This document shows positions 17,765 through 26,657 of a DNA stretch of 64,000 bases, one piece after another. Source of the stretch: Novosphingobium panipatense (GTDB lineage: Bacteria > Pseudomonadota > Alphaproteobacteria > Sphingomonadales > Sphingomonadaceae). Every line of letters begins with the position of its first letter. Position 1 is the stretch's first letter. The translations under genes were made by a program, and so were the position numbers. A model generated the notes under the pieces. The model worked only from the letters and a program-made list of their open reading frames with translations. It made no database searches and had not been told where the DNA came from. The stretch spans positions 1 to 64,000 of the forward strand of contig NZ_MSQB01000023.1 in the NCBI RefSeq assembly GCF_002149965.1, read 5' to 3'.

Positions 17765-19174
17765 ATGCGGGTCATCGCATCCACCGTCTTCACGCTCGGG
17801 GCCATTCTTGCCGTTTCCACCGGTGCCCAGGCAGCACCCAAGGCCTATCCTCAGGCCGAAAAGCAGGTCCTCGAAATCTCCAAGCAGGCCATCGCCCTGC
17901 GCTCGGTCGAGGGTGAGGGCAATCAGACGCAGCAGGTTGCCGAACTCTTCGCCAAGGAACTGCTCGCGAACGGCTGGGACGCCAAGGACATCGAGATCGT
18001 TCCCCACAAGGATACGGCCTATCTGATCGCCACTTGGCAGGGCAGCGATCCCTCCCTGAAACCGCTGGTGGTTTCCGCGCACATGGACGTGGTGGAAGCC
18101 AAGGCGGCCGACTGGGAGCGCGATCCTTTCACTCCGGTAGTGGAGAACGGCTACCTCTACGGACGTGGTGCCAGCGACACCAAGTTCGAGGCAGTGCTCG
18201 CAATGGAATCGATGATCGAACTGCGCAAGCAGGGCTTCAAGCCCAAGCGCACGCTCGTCATCGCCTATTCCGGTGACGAGGAGACCTCGATGGCCACTTC
18301 GAAGCTGATCGCCGAGCGGCTGAAGCACGCCGAACTCGTGCTCAATGTCGACGGATCGTCCGGGACCCTGTCGGAAAAGACCGGCAAGCCCGCGTTCTGG
18401 TCCTGGGGCGGTGCCGAAAAGACTTATGTCGATTACCAGATCGAGGTGACCAACCCCGGCGGCCATAGCTCCGCCCCGCGCACCGAGAACGCGATCGTCC
18501 AGCTTTCCGAGGTTCTGGAACGGATCGGACATTACCACTTCAAGCCCGAACTCAACGACATCACCCGCGCCTATTGGGTAGAGGCTGCCAAGCTCGAACC
18601 CGATGCCACGCTGGCCGGTGCCATGCGCGCATTCGCGGCCAATCCGAACGACGAGGCGGCCCTCAAGGTACTGCGCGCCAACCCTTCGATGGTCGGCCGC
18701 ACCGGCACGACTTGTGTTCCGACGATGCTCTCCGGCGGTCACGCCCAGAACGCCCTGCCGCAGCGCGCCACGGCCAACATCAACTGCCGCATCTTCCCCG
18801 GCCACACCCGCGAAGAGATCATGGCGGAACTGGAGAAAGTGGCGCAGATGCCTGCCGCGAAGTTCTCCGACGTGACCGGCGATGCCTCGACGATGTCGCC
18901 CGCCTCGCCGATGCGGCCCGATTTCGTGGCAGCGACGCGCAAGGCGGTGACGGCGGCCTGGGGACCGATCCCGATCATTCCCTCGCAGGCTTCGGGTGCT
19001 TCGGATTCGATGTGGTATCGCGCGCTTGGCGTGCCCAGCTACAGCGCCAGTGCCTCGATGATGAAGGACTCCGACGAGTTCGCCCACGGCCTCAACGAGC
19101 GGCTGCCGCTGCTCAACGTGCGGCCGGGGATTACCTACTACCTCAGCCTATACAAGGACCTTGCCGGGAAGTGA
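17765..19174 (+). CDS. Secreted M20/M25/M40-family metallopeptidase
   Basis: 469 residues from the ATG that opens a signal peptide (MRVIASTVFTLGAILAVSTGAQA without the earlier in-frame residues). Zinc ligands are placed as in the family: H106 and D108 in SAHMDVVEA, D138 in GRGASDTKFE, and E172/E173 in SGDEETSM. A dimerisation domain (about 215-345) with NPGGHSSAP follows, and a late HGLNER His. M20 members hydrolyse dipeptides, acylated amino acids or similar amides; the signal peptide puts this one in the periplasm. It is separated from the phosphoesterase gene by 116 bases, so joint regulation is uncertain. Confidence 0.85.
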   Translation: MRVIASTVFTLGAILAVSTGAQAAPKAYPQAEKQVLEISKQAIALRSVEGEGNQTQQVAELFAKELLANGWDAKDIEIVPHKDTAYLIATWQGSDPSLKPLVVSAHMDVVEAKAADWERDPFTPVVENGYLYGRGASDTKFEAVLAMESMIELRKQGFKPKRTLVIAYSGDEETSMATSKLIAERLKHAELVLNVDGSSGTLSEKTGKPAFWSWGGAEKTYVDYQIEVTNPGGHSSAPRTENAIVQLSEVLERIGHYHFKPELNDITRAYWVEAAKLEPDATLAGAMRAFAANPNDEAALKVLRANPSMVGRTGTTCVPTMLSGGHAQNALPQRATANINCRIFPGHTREEIMAELEKVAQMPAAKFSDVTGDASTMSPASPMRPDFVAATRKAVTAAWGPIPIIPSQASGASDSMWYRALGVPSYSASASMMKDSDEFAHGLNERLPLLNVRPGITYYLSLYKDLAGK

Positions 19175-19185
19175 GGTCCTGAGGT

Positions 19186-19220
19186 GGAAGCTGGCGGCCC
19201 TTAGGCGGCCGCCAGCTTCC
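19186..19220. terminator. Bidirectional terminator overlapping the end of the acyltransferase gene
   Basis: A perfect 13-base stem, GGAAGCTGGCGGC (19186-19198) with GCCGCCAGCTTCC (19208-19220), surrounds a 9-base loop between two converging genes. Its right arm lies inside the last codons of the minus-strand acyltransferase gene. It therefore encodes protein and folds as a terminator. The following TCCGTCCCTTC is only a weak T run. Confidence 0.65.
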
Positions 19221-20394
19221 GTCCCTTCAATCGTCCGCCGCTGAGGATCCGTGCGGGTCCCGGCGCGGCCCGGCTGAGCAGGGTCGCCAGCAGGACCACG
19301 GCCAAGAGAACGATCAGCGGCTGTGCCACCAGGTAGACCGGATAGAGCGGCGAACCGAGCGTACCGAACAGCCTGCCGAGGAGCGGCCCGCCCAGCCAGA
19401 TCAGGATGAGGTGCGAGCAGAACAGGAAGAACGCGAAGGGCTCGATCTTCAGCAGCGGGCGTCTTGCGGCGGTTCCGGCAATACCCCAGGAAATGCGCCA
19501 GTAGGCCAACGCTGCCGAGATGCGCACGGAAAGGTCCAGCGTGGCGGCGGGAAGGCTGACAGGAGACGCGTCCACCACCAGCGTAAAGTAGAGCTGCACG
19601 GCGGTCAGCACCGCGAACGGGGCAAGTGCCAGGGCTATCGGCCAGTCTGCGATACGGTCGGACAGGTTTTCGCGCCGGGCGATGATGCCGAGCGTGAAAA
19701 AGAACGGGATCGAGGCCCGCATGAAGATCGGCGGTCCATAGCCCGCGATCTGGCAGACCGCGGCAACCAGCGCGACCGCGATAAGGGTGCGCTTGCCGCA
19801 GCGCACAAGCAGCGGTGCCAGCAGCATGCAGAGAAACAGGTCGCGCAGGAACGGCATCTGGACGTTGATGTCCGGGTTGCGGCTGGCGATGAACACTTCC
19901 TGGAAGATCCAGTCGAGCGATTGCGGCGTCGGTGCGGCGAGGCGTGTCGCGACGGCAGCACCCGACACGAGCAGGATCGCCAGCGCGTTCCAGAGCACCA
20001 TTGGCAGCAGGATCGTCTTGGCCTTGCGCCCGACATGGCTTGCCCAGTCGAAGGTGCGGCTCGATCCCGCGACCAGCCAGCCGGAAATCAGCCCGAGCAG
20101 GGGTACGGCGCTGCGTCCGAACACGTCCATCAGCACCCAGCGCAGGTTTTCCTGCGGGGTGCCGTGCGCAAGCTGGAGGTCGTATCCGGTCAGCCCGGTC
20201 CAGGCATGGACATAGACGACCCCAAGGATGCAGATGACGCGCGCGACCGAAATGGCATCGGACCTGCGGCGCGCATCGATATTGAGTGTTTCAGGCAAAC
20301 CATCTTCCCGTTTTTTTGGCAACCCGCCCAAATTCCATCGTTCTTTGGCGCAATGGCCAAAGGCAATGGCCGGAGTACGAGGGATTTCTTCCAT
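19201..20394 (-). CDS. Acyltransferase-3 family membrane protein
   Basis: 397 residues with about 10 predicted membrane helices. The first helix carries the family histidine in ARVICILGVVYVHAW. The arrangement RSAVPLLGLISGWLVAGS after the second helix is typical of acyltransferase-3 enzymes (OafA/NodX/WecH type). These enzymes O-acylate extracytoplasmic sugars or lipids. The hydrophilic first 45 residues are unusual and the start could lie downstream, but the chosen ATG has GGAG at a good distance. It is monocistronic and converges with the M20 peptidase gene. The acceptor is unknown. Confidence 0.8.
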   Translation of the reverse strand: MEEIPRTPAIAFGHCAKERWNLGGLPKKREDGLPETLNIDARRRSDAISVARVICILGVVYVHAWTGLTGYDLQLAHGTPQENLRWVLMDVFGRSAVPLLGLISGWLVAGSSRTFDWASHVGRKAKTILLPMVLWNALAILLVSGAAVATRLAAPTPQSLDWIFQEVFIASRNPDINVQMPFLRDLFLCMLLAPLLVRCGKRTLIAVALVAAVCQIAGYGPPIFMRASIPFFFTLGIIARRENLSDRIADWPIALALAPFAVLTAVQLYFTLVVDASPVSLPAATLDLSVRISAALAYWRISWGIAGTAARRPLLKIEPFAFFLFCSHLILIWLGGPLLGRLFGTLGSPLYPVYLVAQPLIVLLAVVLLATLLSRAAPGPARILSGGRLKGRKLAAA

Positions 20395-20484
20395 GGCTCC
20401 AAACCAACGGGAAATGAATAGGTCTGGTTCTATTCGACAGGCTGAGCCTTAAAAAGGTCGAAGCGGAGGCCCGATTGGCCAAAT

Positions 20485-22116
20485 CTACGAAATGAAACGG
20501 GCGTGACGGTTACCCCAGCGCTTGTTGTCGGCGATGATCTCATGCGCGCAATTATGACCGGGAGCGCCGGTCACGCCGCCACCGGGGTGGGTGCCCGAGC
20601 CGCACATATAGAGCCCCTTGATAGGCCCGCGATAGGCGCCGTGGCCCAGCACCGGCCGCGCCGACCACATCTGGTCGAGCGTCAGGTTGCCGTGCATGAT
20701 GTCTCCGCCGACAAGGCCGAACTTGCGCTCCAATCCCTTCGGACTAAGCACCTGCCGACCAAGGATCGAAGCGCGGAAACCCGGCGCGTATTCCTCCACC
20801 GTATCGATCACGGTGTCCGCCGCCTTGTCTTCCTCGGCATCCCAATCGCGGGGTGTTCCGTCTTCTCTGGCAGGCAGTTCCGGCGCGAACTGCTGGCAGA
20901 ACAGGCTGGCGACATGCTGCCCCTCGGGCGCGAGGCTGTCGTCCACGGTTGAGGGGATGAGCATCTCCACGATCGGCCTCTTCGACCAGCCGTGCGTCTT
21001 CGCGTCAAGGAAGGCGCGGTCCATGTAGTCCAGCGTCGGCGCGATGATGATGCCGGACTGGTGATGCTCACCCGGCTCGGGCAGGCAAGTGAACTTCGGC
21101 AATTCGGAAAGCGCCACGTTCATGCGGAAGGTGCCGCTGCCCGCCTTAAAGCTTTTCATGCGGCGCTGGAAATCAGGTTTGAGATCGCTCTGGGCGATCA
21201 TCTTGCCGTAGAGCAGCTTGGGCCCGACATTGGCGATCACGCGGGTGGCGGCAATTTCCTCGCCGCTTTCAAGCCGCACCCCGGCAACCTTGTCGCCATC
21301 GACAAGGACCTGTTCCACCGGGCTTTCGAGGCTGATTTCCACGCCCAGCCTGCGGCAGACTTCGCCCATGATGCGGGTGATATTGCCCATGCCGCCCACC
21401 GAGTGGCCCCAGGCGCCCTTCTTGCCGTTCACTTCGCCGAAGACGTGGTGCAGCAGGACGTAGGCGCTGCCCGGAGTATCGGGAGAGGCGTAGTTGCCGA
21501 CCACGGCGTCGAAGCCGAAAGCGGCTTTCACCGCTTCGCTCTCGAACCAGCCGTCCAGCAGTCCGCGTGCGGACTTGGTGAAGAGATCCAGCACATCGCG
21601 CTGCGCTTCGATGGAGAGGCCCGCCAGCTTGCGCCCCTGAAGCGCCGCGTCGATAAGTCCGCGCCAGCCGTCACCGGCATTGGGGGGCGACTTCAGCGCC
21701 AGATCGCGAAGAACTTCGGCCACGACTTCCAGCGAGTCGTAATAGGCGGGCAGCACGTCTGCATCGTGTTTTGAGAAGCGGCGGAACTCCGCCTGCGTGC
21801 GCTCCAGCCCGCCGCCGAGCTTGAGATAGCCGCCGTCCTCCTGCGGCAGCAGGTTGGAGATCGGTCGCTCGATCACGCGGTAGCCATAATCGGCCAGCCG
21901 CATGTCGGCGATGACCTTGGGTTGCAGCAGGCTGACGGTGTAGCTGGCCACCGAGTTGCGGAAGCCGGGATGGAATTCCTCGGTCACCGCTGCGCCGCCG
22001 ACCACGTCGCGGCGCTCCAGAATGCGGACCTTCAGCCCTGCGCGGGCAAGGTAGAATGCGCAGACGAGGCCGTTGTGGCCGCCGCCGATGATGACGGCAT
22101 CGTAAGTCCGGGTCAT
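20485..22116 (-). CDS. FAD-dependent oxidoreductase, phytoene desaturase/PYROXD2-like
   Basis: 543 residues from the ATG that overlaps the Rieske stop by 4 bases. The N-terminal Rossmann dinucleotide site is YDAVIIGGGHNGLVCAFYLA. The next block, ILERRDVVGGAAVTEE, fits the amine-oxidase/phytoene-desaturase fold. The C-terminal FAD block is GLYMCGSGTHPGGGVTGAPG. Close relatives in bacteria and mitochondria (PYROXD2) have poorly defined substrates. Immediate coupling to a Rieske oxygenase and an APC permease suggests it oxidises a product of, or precursor for, that oxygenase. No carotenoid genes are nearby, so a role in carotenoid synthesis is unlikely. Confidence 0.82.
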   Translation of the reverse strand: MTRTYDAVIIGGGHNGLVCAFYLARAGLKVRILERRDVVGGAAVTEEFHPGFRNSVASYTVSLLQPKVIADMRLADYGYRVIERPISNLLPQEDGGYLKLGGGLERTQAEFRRFSKHDADVLPAYYDSLEVVAEVLRDLALKSPPNAGDGWRGLIDAALQGRKLAGLSIEAQRDVLDLFTKSARGLLDGWFESEAVKAAFGFDAVVGNYASPDTPGSAYVLLHHVFGEVNGKKGAWGHSVGGMGNITRIMGEVCRRLGVEISLESPVEQVLVDGDKVAGVRLESGEEIAATRVIANVGPKLLYGKMIAQSDLKPDFQRRMKSFKAGSGTFRMNVALSELPKFTCLPEPGEHHQSGIIIAPTLDYMDRAFLDAKTHGWSKRPIVEMLIPSTVDDSLAPEGQHVASLFCQQFAPELPAREDGTPRDWDAEEDKAADTVIDTVEEYAPGFRASILGRQVLSPKGLERKFGLVGGDIMHGNLTLDQMWSARPVLGHGAYRGPIKGLYMCGSGTHPGGGVTGAPGHNCAHEIIADNKRWGNRHARFIS

Positions 22117-23279
22117 TTCTGGCTCCCGCCGGATGCGGGCCGCTCGCTCTGGCGGGCTTCCGGGATCAGTTCGCGAATACGCTTGCAAAAGCGGCGCAGA
22201 CAGACTTCCTTGTCGGACAGCGGCCCGACCGAGAACGTGCGCGAGGCCATGCCGGCCTGCACGCGGGTGATAAGTGCGGTATCCTCGACATTGACCTGCC
22301 GGTTGATGCGCCAGTTGAGGTAGCGCGCGGCCTTCATCTCCCGGCGGTCGTCCGGCAGGATGTAGCTGATCTCGCGGATCATGCAGCTTTCAGGGCCCGT
22401 GGGCAGCCACTGCATGAAATCCACCTGATCCGGGTAGATGTCGAAGGCGACGCCGGGCCAGAGCTTGAAATAGAGCCAGTGGCGCTGGCGATCCCCGGGC
22501 AGATGCGGCACCGGCGGCAGCAGGCGCTGGTACATGCGTTCGGACCAGTTGACCGAGGGCGTATCAATCAGATCGCCCCACATCCGGTCGACATGGCGTT
22601 CCGCCTCCACGCCGTAGCTGCGGCCGAACAGGCGGGTGAGGCCGGGGTGGGCGACAGGGATGTGCAGCCCGTCCGAATAGTTGTCGCCCACGTTCTTCCA
22701 GTTCACCTCGCGCGGGCGCATGGTGACGCGGCCGAGGGCTTTCAGGTCCTCGAAACGATAGGGTGCGACCATTTCCTCGTAAGGGGCCATCATCTGCGCG
22801 ATCGAGGGGCCGCTGTCATCGACGAGGCGCACGAAGATGAAGCCGCGCCAGACTTCGATGTCCACCGGGGCGAGGCCGTGGCTGGCCCTGTCGAAACCGG
22901 GATAGCTCTGGCTGTCGGGCACGCCGATGAGGCGGCCGTCGAGGTCGTAGGTCCAGGCGTGATAGGGGCAGACCAGCCTCTTCGCGCAGCCGCTCGCGCC
23001 ATCGACCACGCGCGAGCCGCGATGGCGGCAGACATTGGTGAAGGCGCGTAGCTGCCGGTCATTGCCACGCACGACGATCACGCTTTCGCCGATATACTCC
23101 AGCGTGTGCCAGTCCCCTACGTTCGGCACGTCGCTTTCATGGCAGACGACCTGCCAGCTTGGAGCGAAGATGCGCTCCTTCTCCACCGCCAGGAATTCGG
23201 GATCGGCGTAAGTCCAGGCGGGCAGGCTCCAGCCGTCGAGCGGATCGGGAGCGGCGGAATTCCAGAGCTGCGTTGCCAT
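22113..23279 (-). CDS. Rieske-type aromatic/amine ring-hydroxylating oxygenase, alpha subunit
   Basis: 388 residues. The Rieske 2Fe-2S site is CRHRG (C84, H86) with CPYHAW (C104, H107). The mononuclear iron site is in DNYSDGLHIPVAHPG, with H206 and H211 as visible His ligands. Length and layout match the choline/carnitine monooxygenase and RHO alpha-subunit group. No beta subunit, ferredoxin or reductase gene is adjacent, so electrons must come from another locus. It is encoded between an APC permease and an FAD oxidoreductase, with a 13-base gap and a 4-base overlap. This points to a nitrogen-containing small substrate; that is inference. Confidence 0.85.
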   Translation of the reverse strand: MATQLWNSAAPDPLDGWSLPAWTYADPEFLAVEKERIFAPSWQVVCHESDVPNVGDWHTLEYIGESVIVVRGNDRQLRAFTNVCRHRGSRVVDGASGCAKRLVCPYHAWTYDLDGRLIGVPDSQSYPGFDRASHGLAPVDIEVWRGFIFVRLVDDSGPSIAQMMAPYEEMVAPYRFEDLKALGRVTMRPREVNWKNVGDNYSDGLHIPVAHPGLTRLFGRSYGVEAERHVDRMWGDLIDTPSVNWSERMYQRLLPPVPHLPGDRQRHWLYFKLWPGVAFDIYPDQVDFMQWLPTGPESCMIREISYILPDDRREMKAARYLNWRINRQVNVEDTALITRVQAGMASRTFSVGPLSDKEVCLRRFCKRIRELIPEARQSERPASGGSQK

Positions 23280-23292
23280 GGGCGATGACCGT

Positions 23293-24603
23293 TCAGTCGA
23301 GTTCGTTGCGCTTCAGCCAGAGCCAGATAGGCAGACCCAGCACCATCAGCACGAAGCTCAGTCCGCTGGCGCCGATCCCGGCTCCCCACAGGGTCCAGAG
23401 CGCATAGAGCGCGCCGATCAGTGCCGGGATGCGGGCGACGCCGAGCTTCAGTGCCGCCAGAGCGCAGGCAAGGTAAAGCCAGAGCGTTGCCGAAGTCGAG
23501 AGCAGCAGCAGGTACTCGAACAGCGCCTGCATCGTCCGGCTGGCGTTCATCGCCGCGAAGAAGCTGGCGACGACGGCGGAGATCAGCAGGGCGCGCCGGG
23601 CCGTTCCGCGCGCATCGGTTTCGGCGAACCAGTGCGGCAGCAGGCTGCGCGCGGCCATGTCGCGCATCATCTCTGCCTGGAGCAGGGTCCAGCCGTTGAG
23701 CGCGCCGATACAGCTTATGACCGCGAACAGGGCGACAAGGGTGGCGACGTCGCCGTCGAGGAAGCGGGCGACGAAGGTGGCGAAAGGCGCGGCCGAGTGC
23801 GCGGCGACGTCGCTCGGCAGCAGCAGGGCGATGGCAGAGCAGACCATGAGATAGAGCACGCCCGTCAGCGCCGTGCCCCAAAGCGTGGCGCGCGCGACGT
23901 TGACCTCGGGATTGCGCACCCGGGCGGCAGCGACACTGGCGGATTCGAAGCCGAGCAGCGCCCAGAGCGTCAGGGTTGCAGCGCCGTTGATGGCGCCGGT
24001 GTGGACGAGCGAGGCGTCGAAGGTCGGAAGCTGCGCCTTGCCGTTCGACAGGACGTAGACGGCAAGTACGATCACCACCAGCAGCGGGATGACCTTGAGC
24101 GCCAGCGTGACGATCTGGAACTGACCCGCAGCCCGGGTGCCGCGCAAGTTGATGAGGGTCATCAGCCAGAGCAGGGCTATGGCGGCGAGGGCAGGGACAT
24201 GCTCTCCGCGCCCCAGGAACGGCACCATGCTGGAAAGATAGGAAACGGCAGCCACGGCGATGGTAACCACCGACGTCCAGAGCGAGACGAGGTAGATCCA
24301 GCTGATGAAGAAGCCGGCCGTCTTTCCGAAGGCGTCGGTCACGAACCCGGCGGGACCGCCCGGTGAGGGGCGGGCGCGGGTCAGGCGGCTGAGGACGTAG
24401 GCGAGCACCAGGGCGCCGGTGATGGTGGCGAACCAGCCGATCACGCCGTTCCAGCCGAACGGCGCCAGGCTGGCGGGCAGCAGGAACACGCCCGAACCGA
24501 TCATGTTGCCCATGACCAGCGCGATCGCCGCCGTAAGGCCGAGGCTTCCCGTGGTCGAGCGGATGCCCGCAGCCTCGGTCTTTACGTCGTGATCGCCCGG
24601 CAT
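23293..24603 (-). CDS. APC-family amino acid/polyamine permease
   Basis: 436 residues, about 12 membrane helices. TM1 has the APC signature GNMIGSGVFLLPASL. TM6 is TLWALLGFESASVAAARVRNPE, the AdiC/CadB/YjeH pattern, and TM8 contains NGWTLLQAEMMRDMA. It is therefore a paralogue of the AdiC-like protein at 2765-4282. The start has GGGGAA upstream. First gene of the permease-Rieske-FAD set; it most likely imports the compound the two enzymes act on. Exchange versus proton symport cannot be told. Confidence 0.83.
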   Translation of the reverse strand: MPGDHDVKTEAAGIRSTTGSLGLTAAIALVMGNMIGSGVFLLPASLAPFGWNGVIGWFATITGALVLAYVLSRLTRARPSPGGPAGFVTDAFGKTAGFFISWIYLVSLWTSVVTIAVAAVSYLSSMVPFLGRGEHVPALAAIALLWLMTLINLRGTRAAGQFQIVTLALKVIPLLVVIVLAVYVLSNGKAQLPTFDASLVHTGAINGAATLTLWALLGFESASVAAARVRNPEVNVARATLWGTALTGVLYLMVCSAIALLLPSDVAAHSAAPFATFVARFLDGDVATLVALFAVISCIGALNGWTLLQAEMMRDMAARSLLPHWFAETDARGTARRALLISAVVASFFAAMNASRTMQALFEYLLLLSTSATLWLYLACALAALKLGVARIPALIGALYALWTLWGAGIGASGLSFVLMVLGLPIWLWLKRNELD

Positions 24604-24695
24604 GTCGTTTCCCCGTCTGAAAGGCAGCGCTTGAAAGGGGGCGGCCCCTAAGGGAACTCTATGCCATTTTCAACGCGAGGAAAGCCGAACCGGCG

Positions 24696-26468
24696 TCAGA
24701 ACCCGCGCGCGACGCCCTCGCGGCGGGGATCGGCGCCGCCGACATAGCCTTTCGGCGTCGCGATGATCGCCTGAAGACCGGATTCCTCGCCCCGCGATGT
24801 CGAAAGCGGCATGCCGCGGGCTGCAAGGCCCTCCATGATCGGCTGGGGGAATTTGTCGGCGCTATAGGTACTGCCCTTGGCCACGAGATTGGGGAGCGAA
24901 ACGGCGTCTTGCGGCGTCATCTTCCAATCGAGCAGGGCGACCAGCACCTTGAGGTTGTAGGCCTGGATCGCCGAGCCGCCCGGTGAACCGGCGGCCGCCA
25001 CGAACTTGCGCTGCGGCGTCAGCACGATGGCGGGCGCCATGCTCGAACGCGGACGCTTACCGGGGGCCGGGGCATTGGCGGCCTTGGCACCATCATCGTC
25101 CGTGGGGCTGAACGAAAAGTCGGTGAGCTGGTTGTTCAGGAAGAAACCACCGACCATGCGGCCTGAGCCGAAAATGCTCTCGACCGTGGTGGTCATCGAC
25201 ACGACATTGCCCTCGGCATCGATGATGACGATGTGGCTGGTGCCGCCCGGCTCATGCGTGGCATCCGGGCCGACTTCGGGGGCTCCCTTGGGCATGCCGA
25301 AGGTTATCGGCCCCGCCTTTTCGCCGATCTCGGCGGTGCGGCCCTTCAGGTATTCGGGGTCGAGCAGGCCCTCCACGGGCACTTTCACGAAGGCCGGATC
25401 CCCCACGTAGCGGTCACGATCGGCATAGGCGAGGCGGCTGGCCTGCGCGAATTCGAACCAGGCCTTCTCGTCGGAGGCATTGCGTTTGCCGATGTCGGTA
25501 TGTTCGAGCACGCCGAGCGCGATCTGCAGGCCGGGACCGCCGGAAGGGGCCTGCGGTGTGCAGACCAGATAGACGCGGTAGGGCTTGCAGAGCGCAGGCG
25601 CGGAGTGCGGGCGATAGTTCGCCATATCGGCCAGCGAGAGCGTGCTGGGGCGGGGGCCTTCATGCACGCGCTCGACGATCTGCTGGGCAAGGGGGCCGGT
25701 CAGGAGGCCGGACGCGCCATATTGCGCGATCCGTTCGATCGACCGCGCATAGTCCGCGTTTTGCAGTCGGTCGCCCGCTACATAAGGCGTGCCGTCGGGC
25801 TTGGTGAAGTAGCGCTTGGCATCGGGCGCAGCGGCCTGCGGGGCCTTGCTTGCGATCATGCCGGCGAGGCGCGGGCTGAGGATGAAGCCGTCTTGCGCAA
25901 GCCTATGCGCTTCGTCGAAGAGACCGGCCCAGGGCAGTTTGCCATGCTCCCGCTGCGCCATGTCGAGCATGGCGATCGCACCGGGCACGCCGGTCGAGAT
26001 CCCGCCCAGAACGGCCTCGGCAAAAGGCAGGCGTTTCCCGTTCTCGTCGAGGAAGAGATGGTCGGAGGCACCGGCCGGGGCTACTTCGCGCCCGTCATAG
26101 GCGGTGGCCTGCCGCGTCCTGGCATCGTAATAGACCATGAAGGCGCCGCCGCCGAGCCCGGAACTCTGCGGTTCCACCAAGCCCAGAACGGCCTGGATGG
26201 CGACGGCGGCATCCACGGCCGAACCGCCCGCCTTGAGAACGTCCACCCCGGCCTTCACCGCCAGTGGATTGGCCGCCGCGACCATGGCATGGCGGGCAGT
26301 TGCCGATTGCTGGGACCGTGCCGGATCGACAGGCTTCGCGGTTGCGGTCTTTTCAGCAAGCGCGGTGGGCTGAGCGAGCGAGGGCACTGCCGCAGCAAGC
26401 GCAAGGGCCGACAGGCCGAGGGCGAAGATCGGTCGGCGCAAGGACATTCTCCGGGATAGGATAGGCAT
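24696..26468 (-). CDS. ggt: Gamma-glutamyltransferase (gamma-glutamyl transpeptidase)
   Basis: 590 residues from this start. A signal peptide ends near VPSLAQ (about 33). The propeptide-type N-terminal block ARHAMVAAANPLAVKAGVDVL and SSGLGGGAF are family hallmarks. The autoprocessing site is EPGGT/SH with nucleophile T410, splitting the chain into large and small subunits. VESIFGSGRM and AAGSPGGSAI follow. Ggt cleaves gamma-glutamyl bonds (glutathione and gamma-glutamyl amines or peptides) in the periplasm. The start is uncertain: an ATG at 26447 sits too close to a GGAG, and the frame is open further upstream. It lies 92 bases before the APC permease gene on the same strand. Confidence 0.87.
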   Translation of the reverse strand: MPILSRRMSLRRPIFALGLSALALAAAVPSLAQPTALAEKTATAKPVDPARSQQSATARHAMVAAANPLAVKAGVDVLKAGGSAVDAAVAIQAVLGLVEPQSSGLGGGAFMVYYDARTRQATAYDGREVAPAGASDHLFLDENGKRLPFAEAVLGGISTGVPGAIAMLDMAQREHGKLPWAGLFDEAHRLAQDGFILSPRLAGMIASKAPQAAAPDAKRYFTKPDGTPYVAGDRLQNADYARSIERIAQYGASGLLTGPLAQQIVERVHEGPRPSTLSLADMANYRPHSAPALCKPYRVYLVCTPQAPSGGPGLQIALGVLEHTDIGKRNASDEKAWFEFAQASRLAYADRDRYVGDPAFVKVPVEGLLDPEYLKGRTAEIGEKAGPITFGMPKGAPEVGPDATHEPGGTSHIVIIDAEGNVVSMTTTVESIFGSGRMVGGFFLNNQLTDFSFSPTDDDGAKAANAPAPGKRPRSSMAPAIVLTPQRKFVAAAGSPGGSAIQAYNLKVLVALLDWKMTPQDAVSLPNLVAKGSTYSADKFPQPIMEGLAARGMPLSTSRGEESGLQAIIATPKGYVGGADPRREGVARGF

Positions 26469-26657
26469 TTGCAGGGGCTTAGCGCCGTCGTCCGTCCCGC
26501 GCCACCCCGTCCCACCTCTTGCAAGTGTCTTCGGCGTGAGAGAGGCGCTGTCACGCCACGGTCTTGATGGCGACATGGAAACGCCCCCGAACTGACAACG
26601 GGAAGTCAGATTTCTCAGTCACATGCTGCGCCGCACAAGGTCTTCAGGGGAACCACG

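Noticed and set aside
24604..24695. Possible terminator or sigma-54 site between ggt and the APC permease
   Set aside because: A GGGGCC/GGCCCC-like palindrome is too short, and no TGGC-N-TTGC element fits, so operon continuity is left open.
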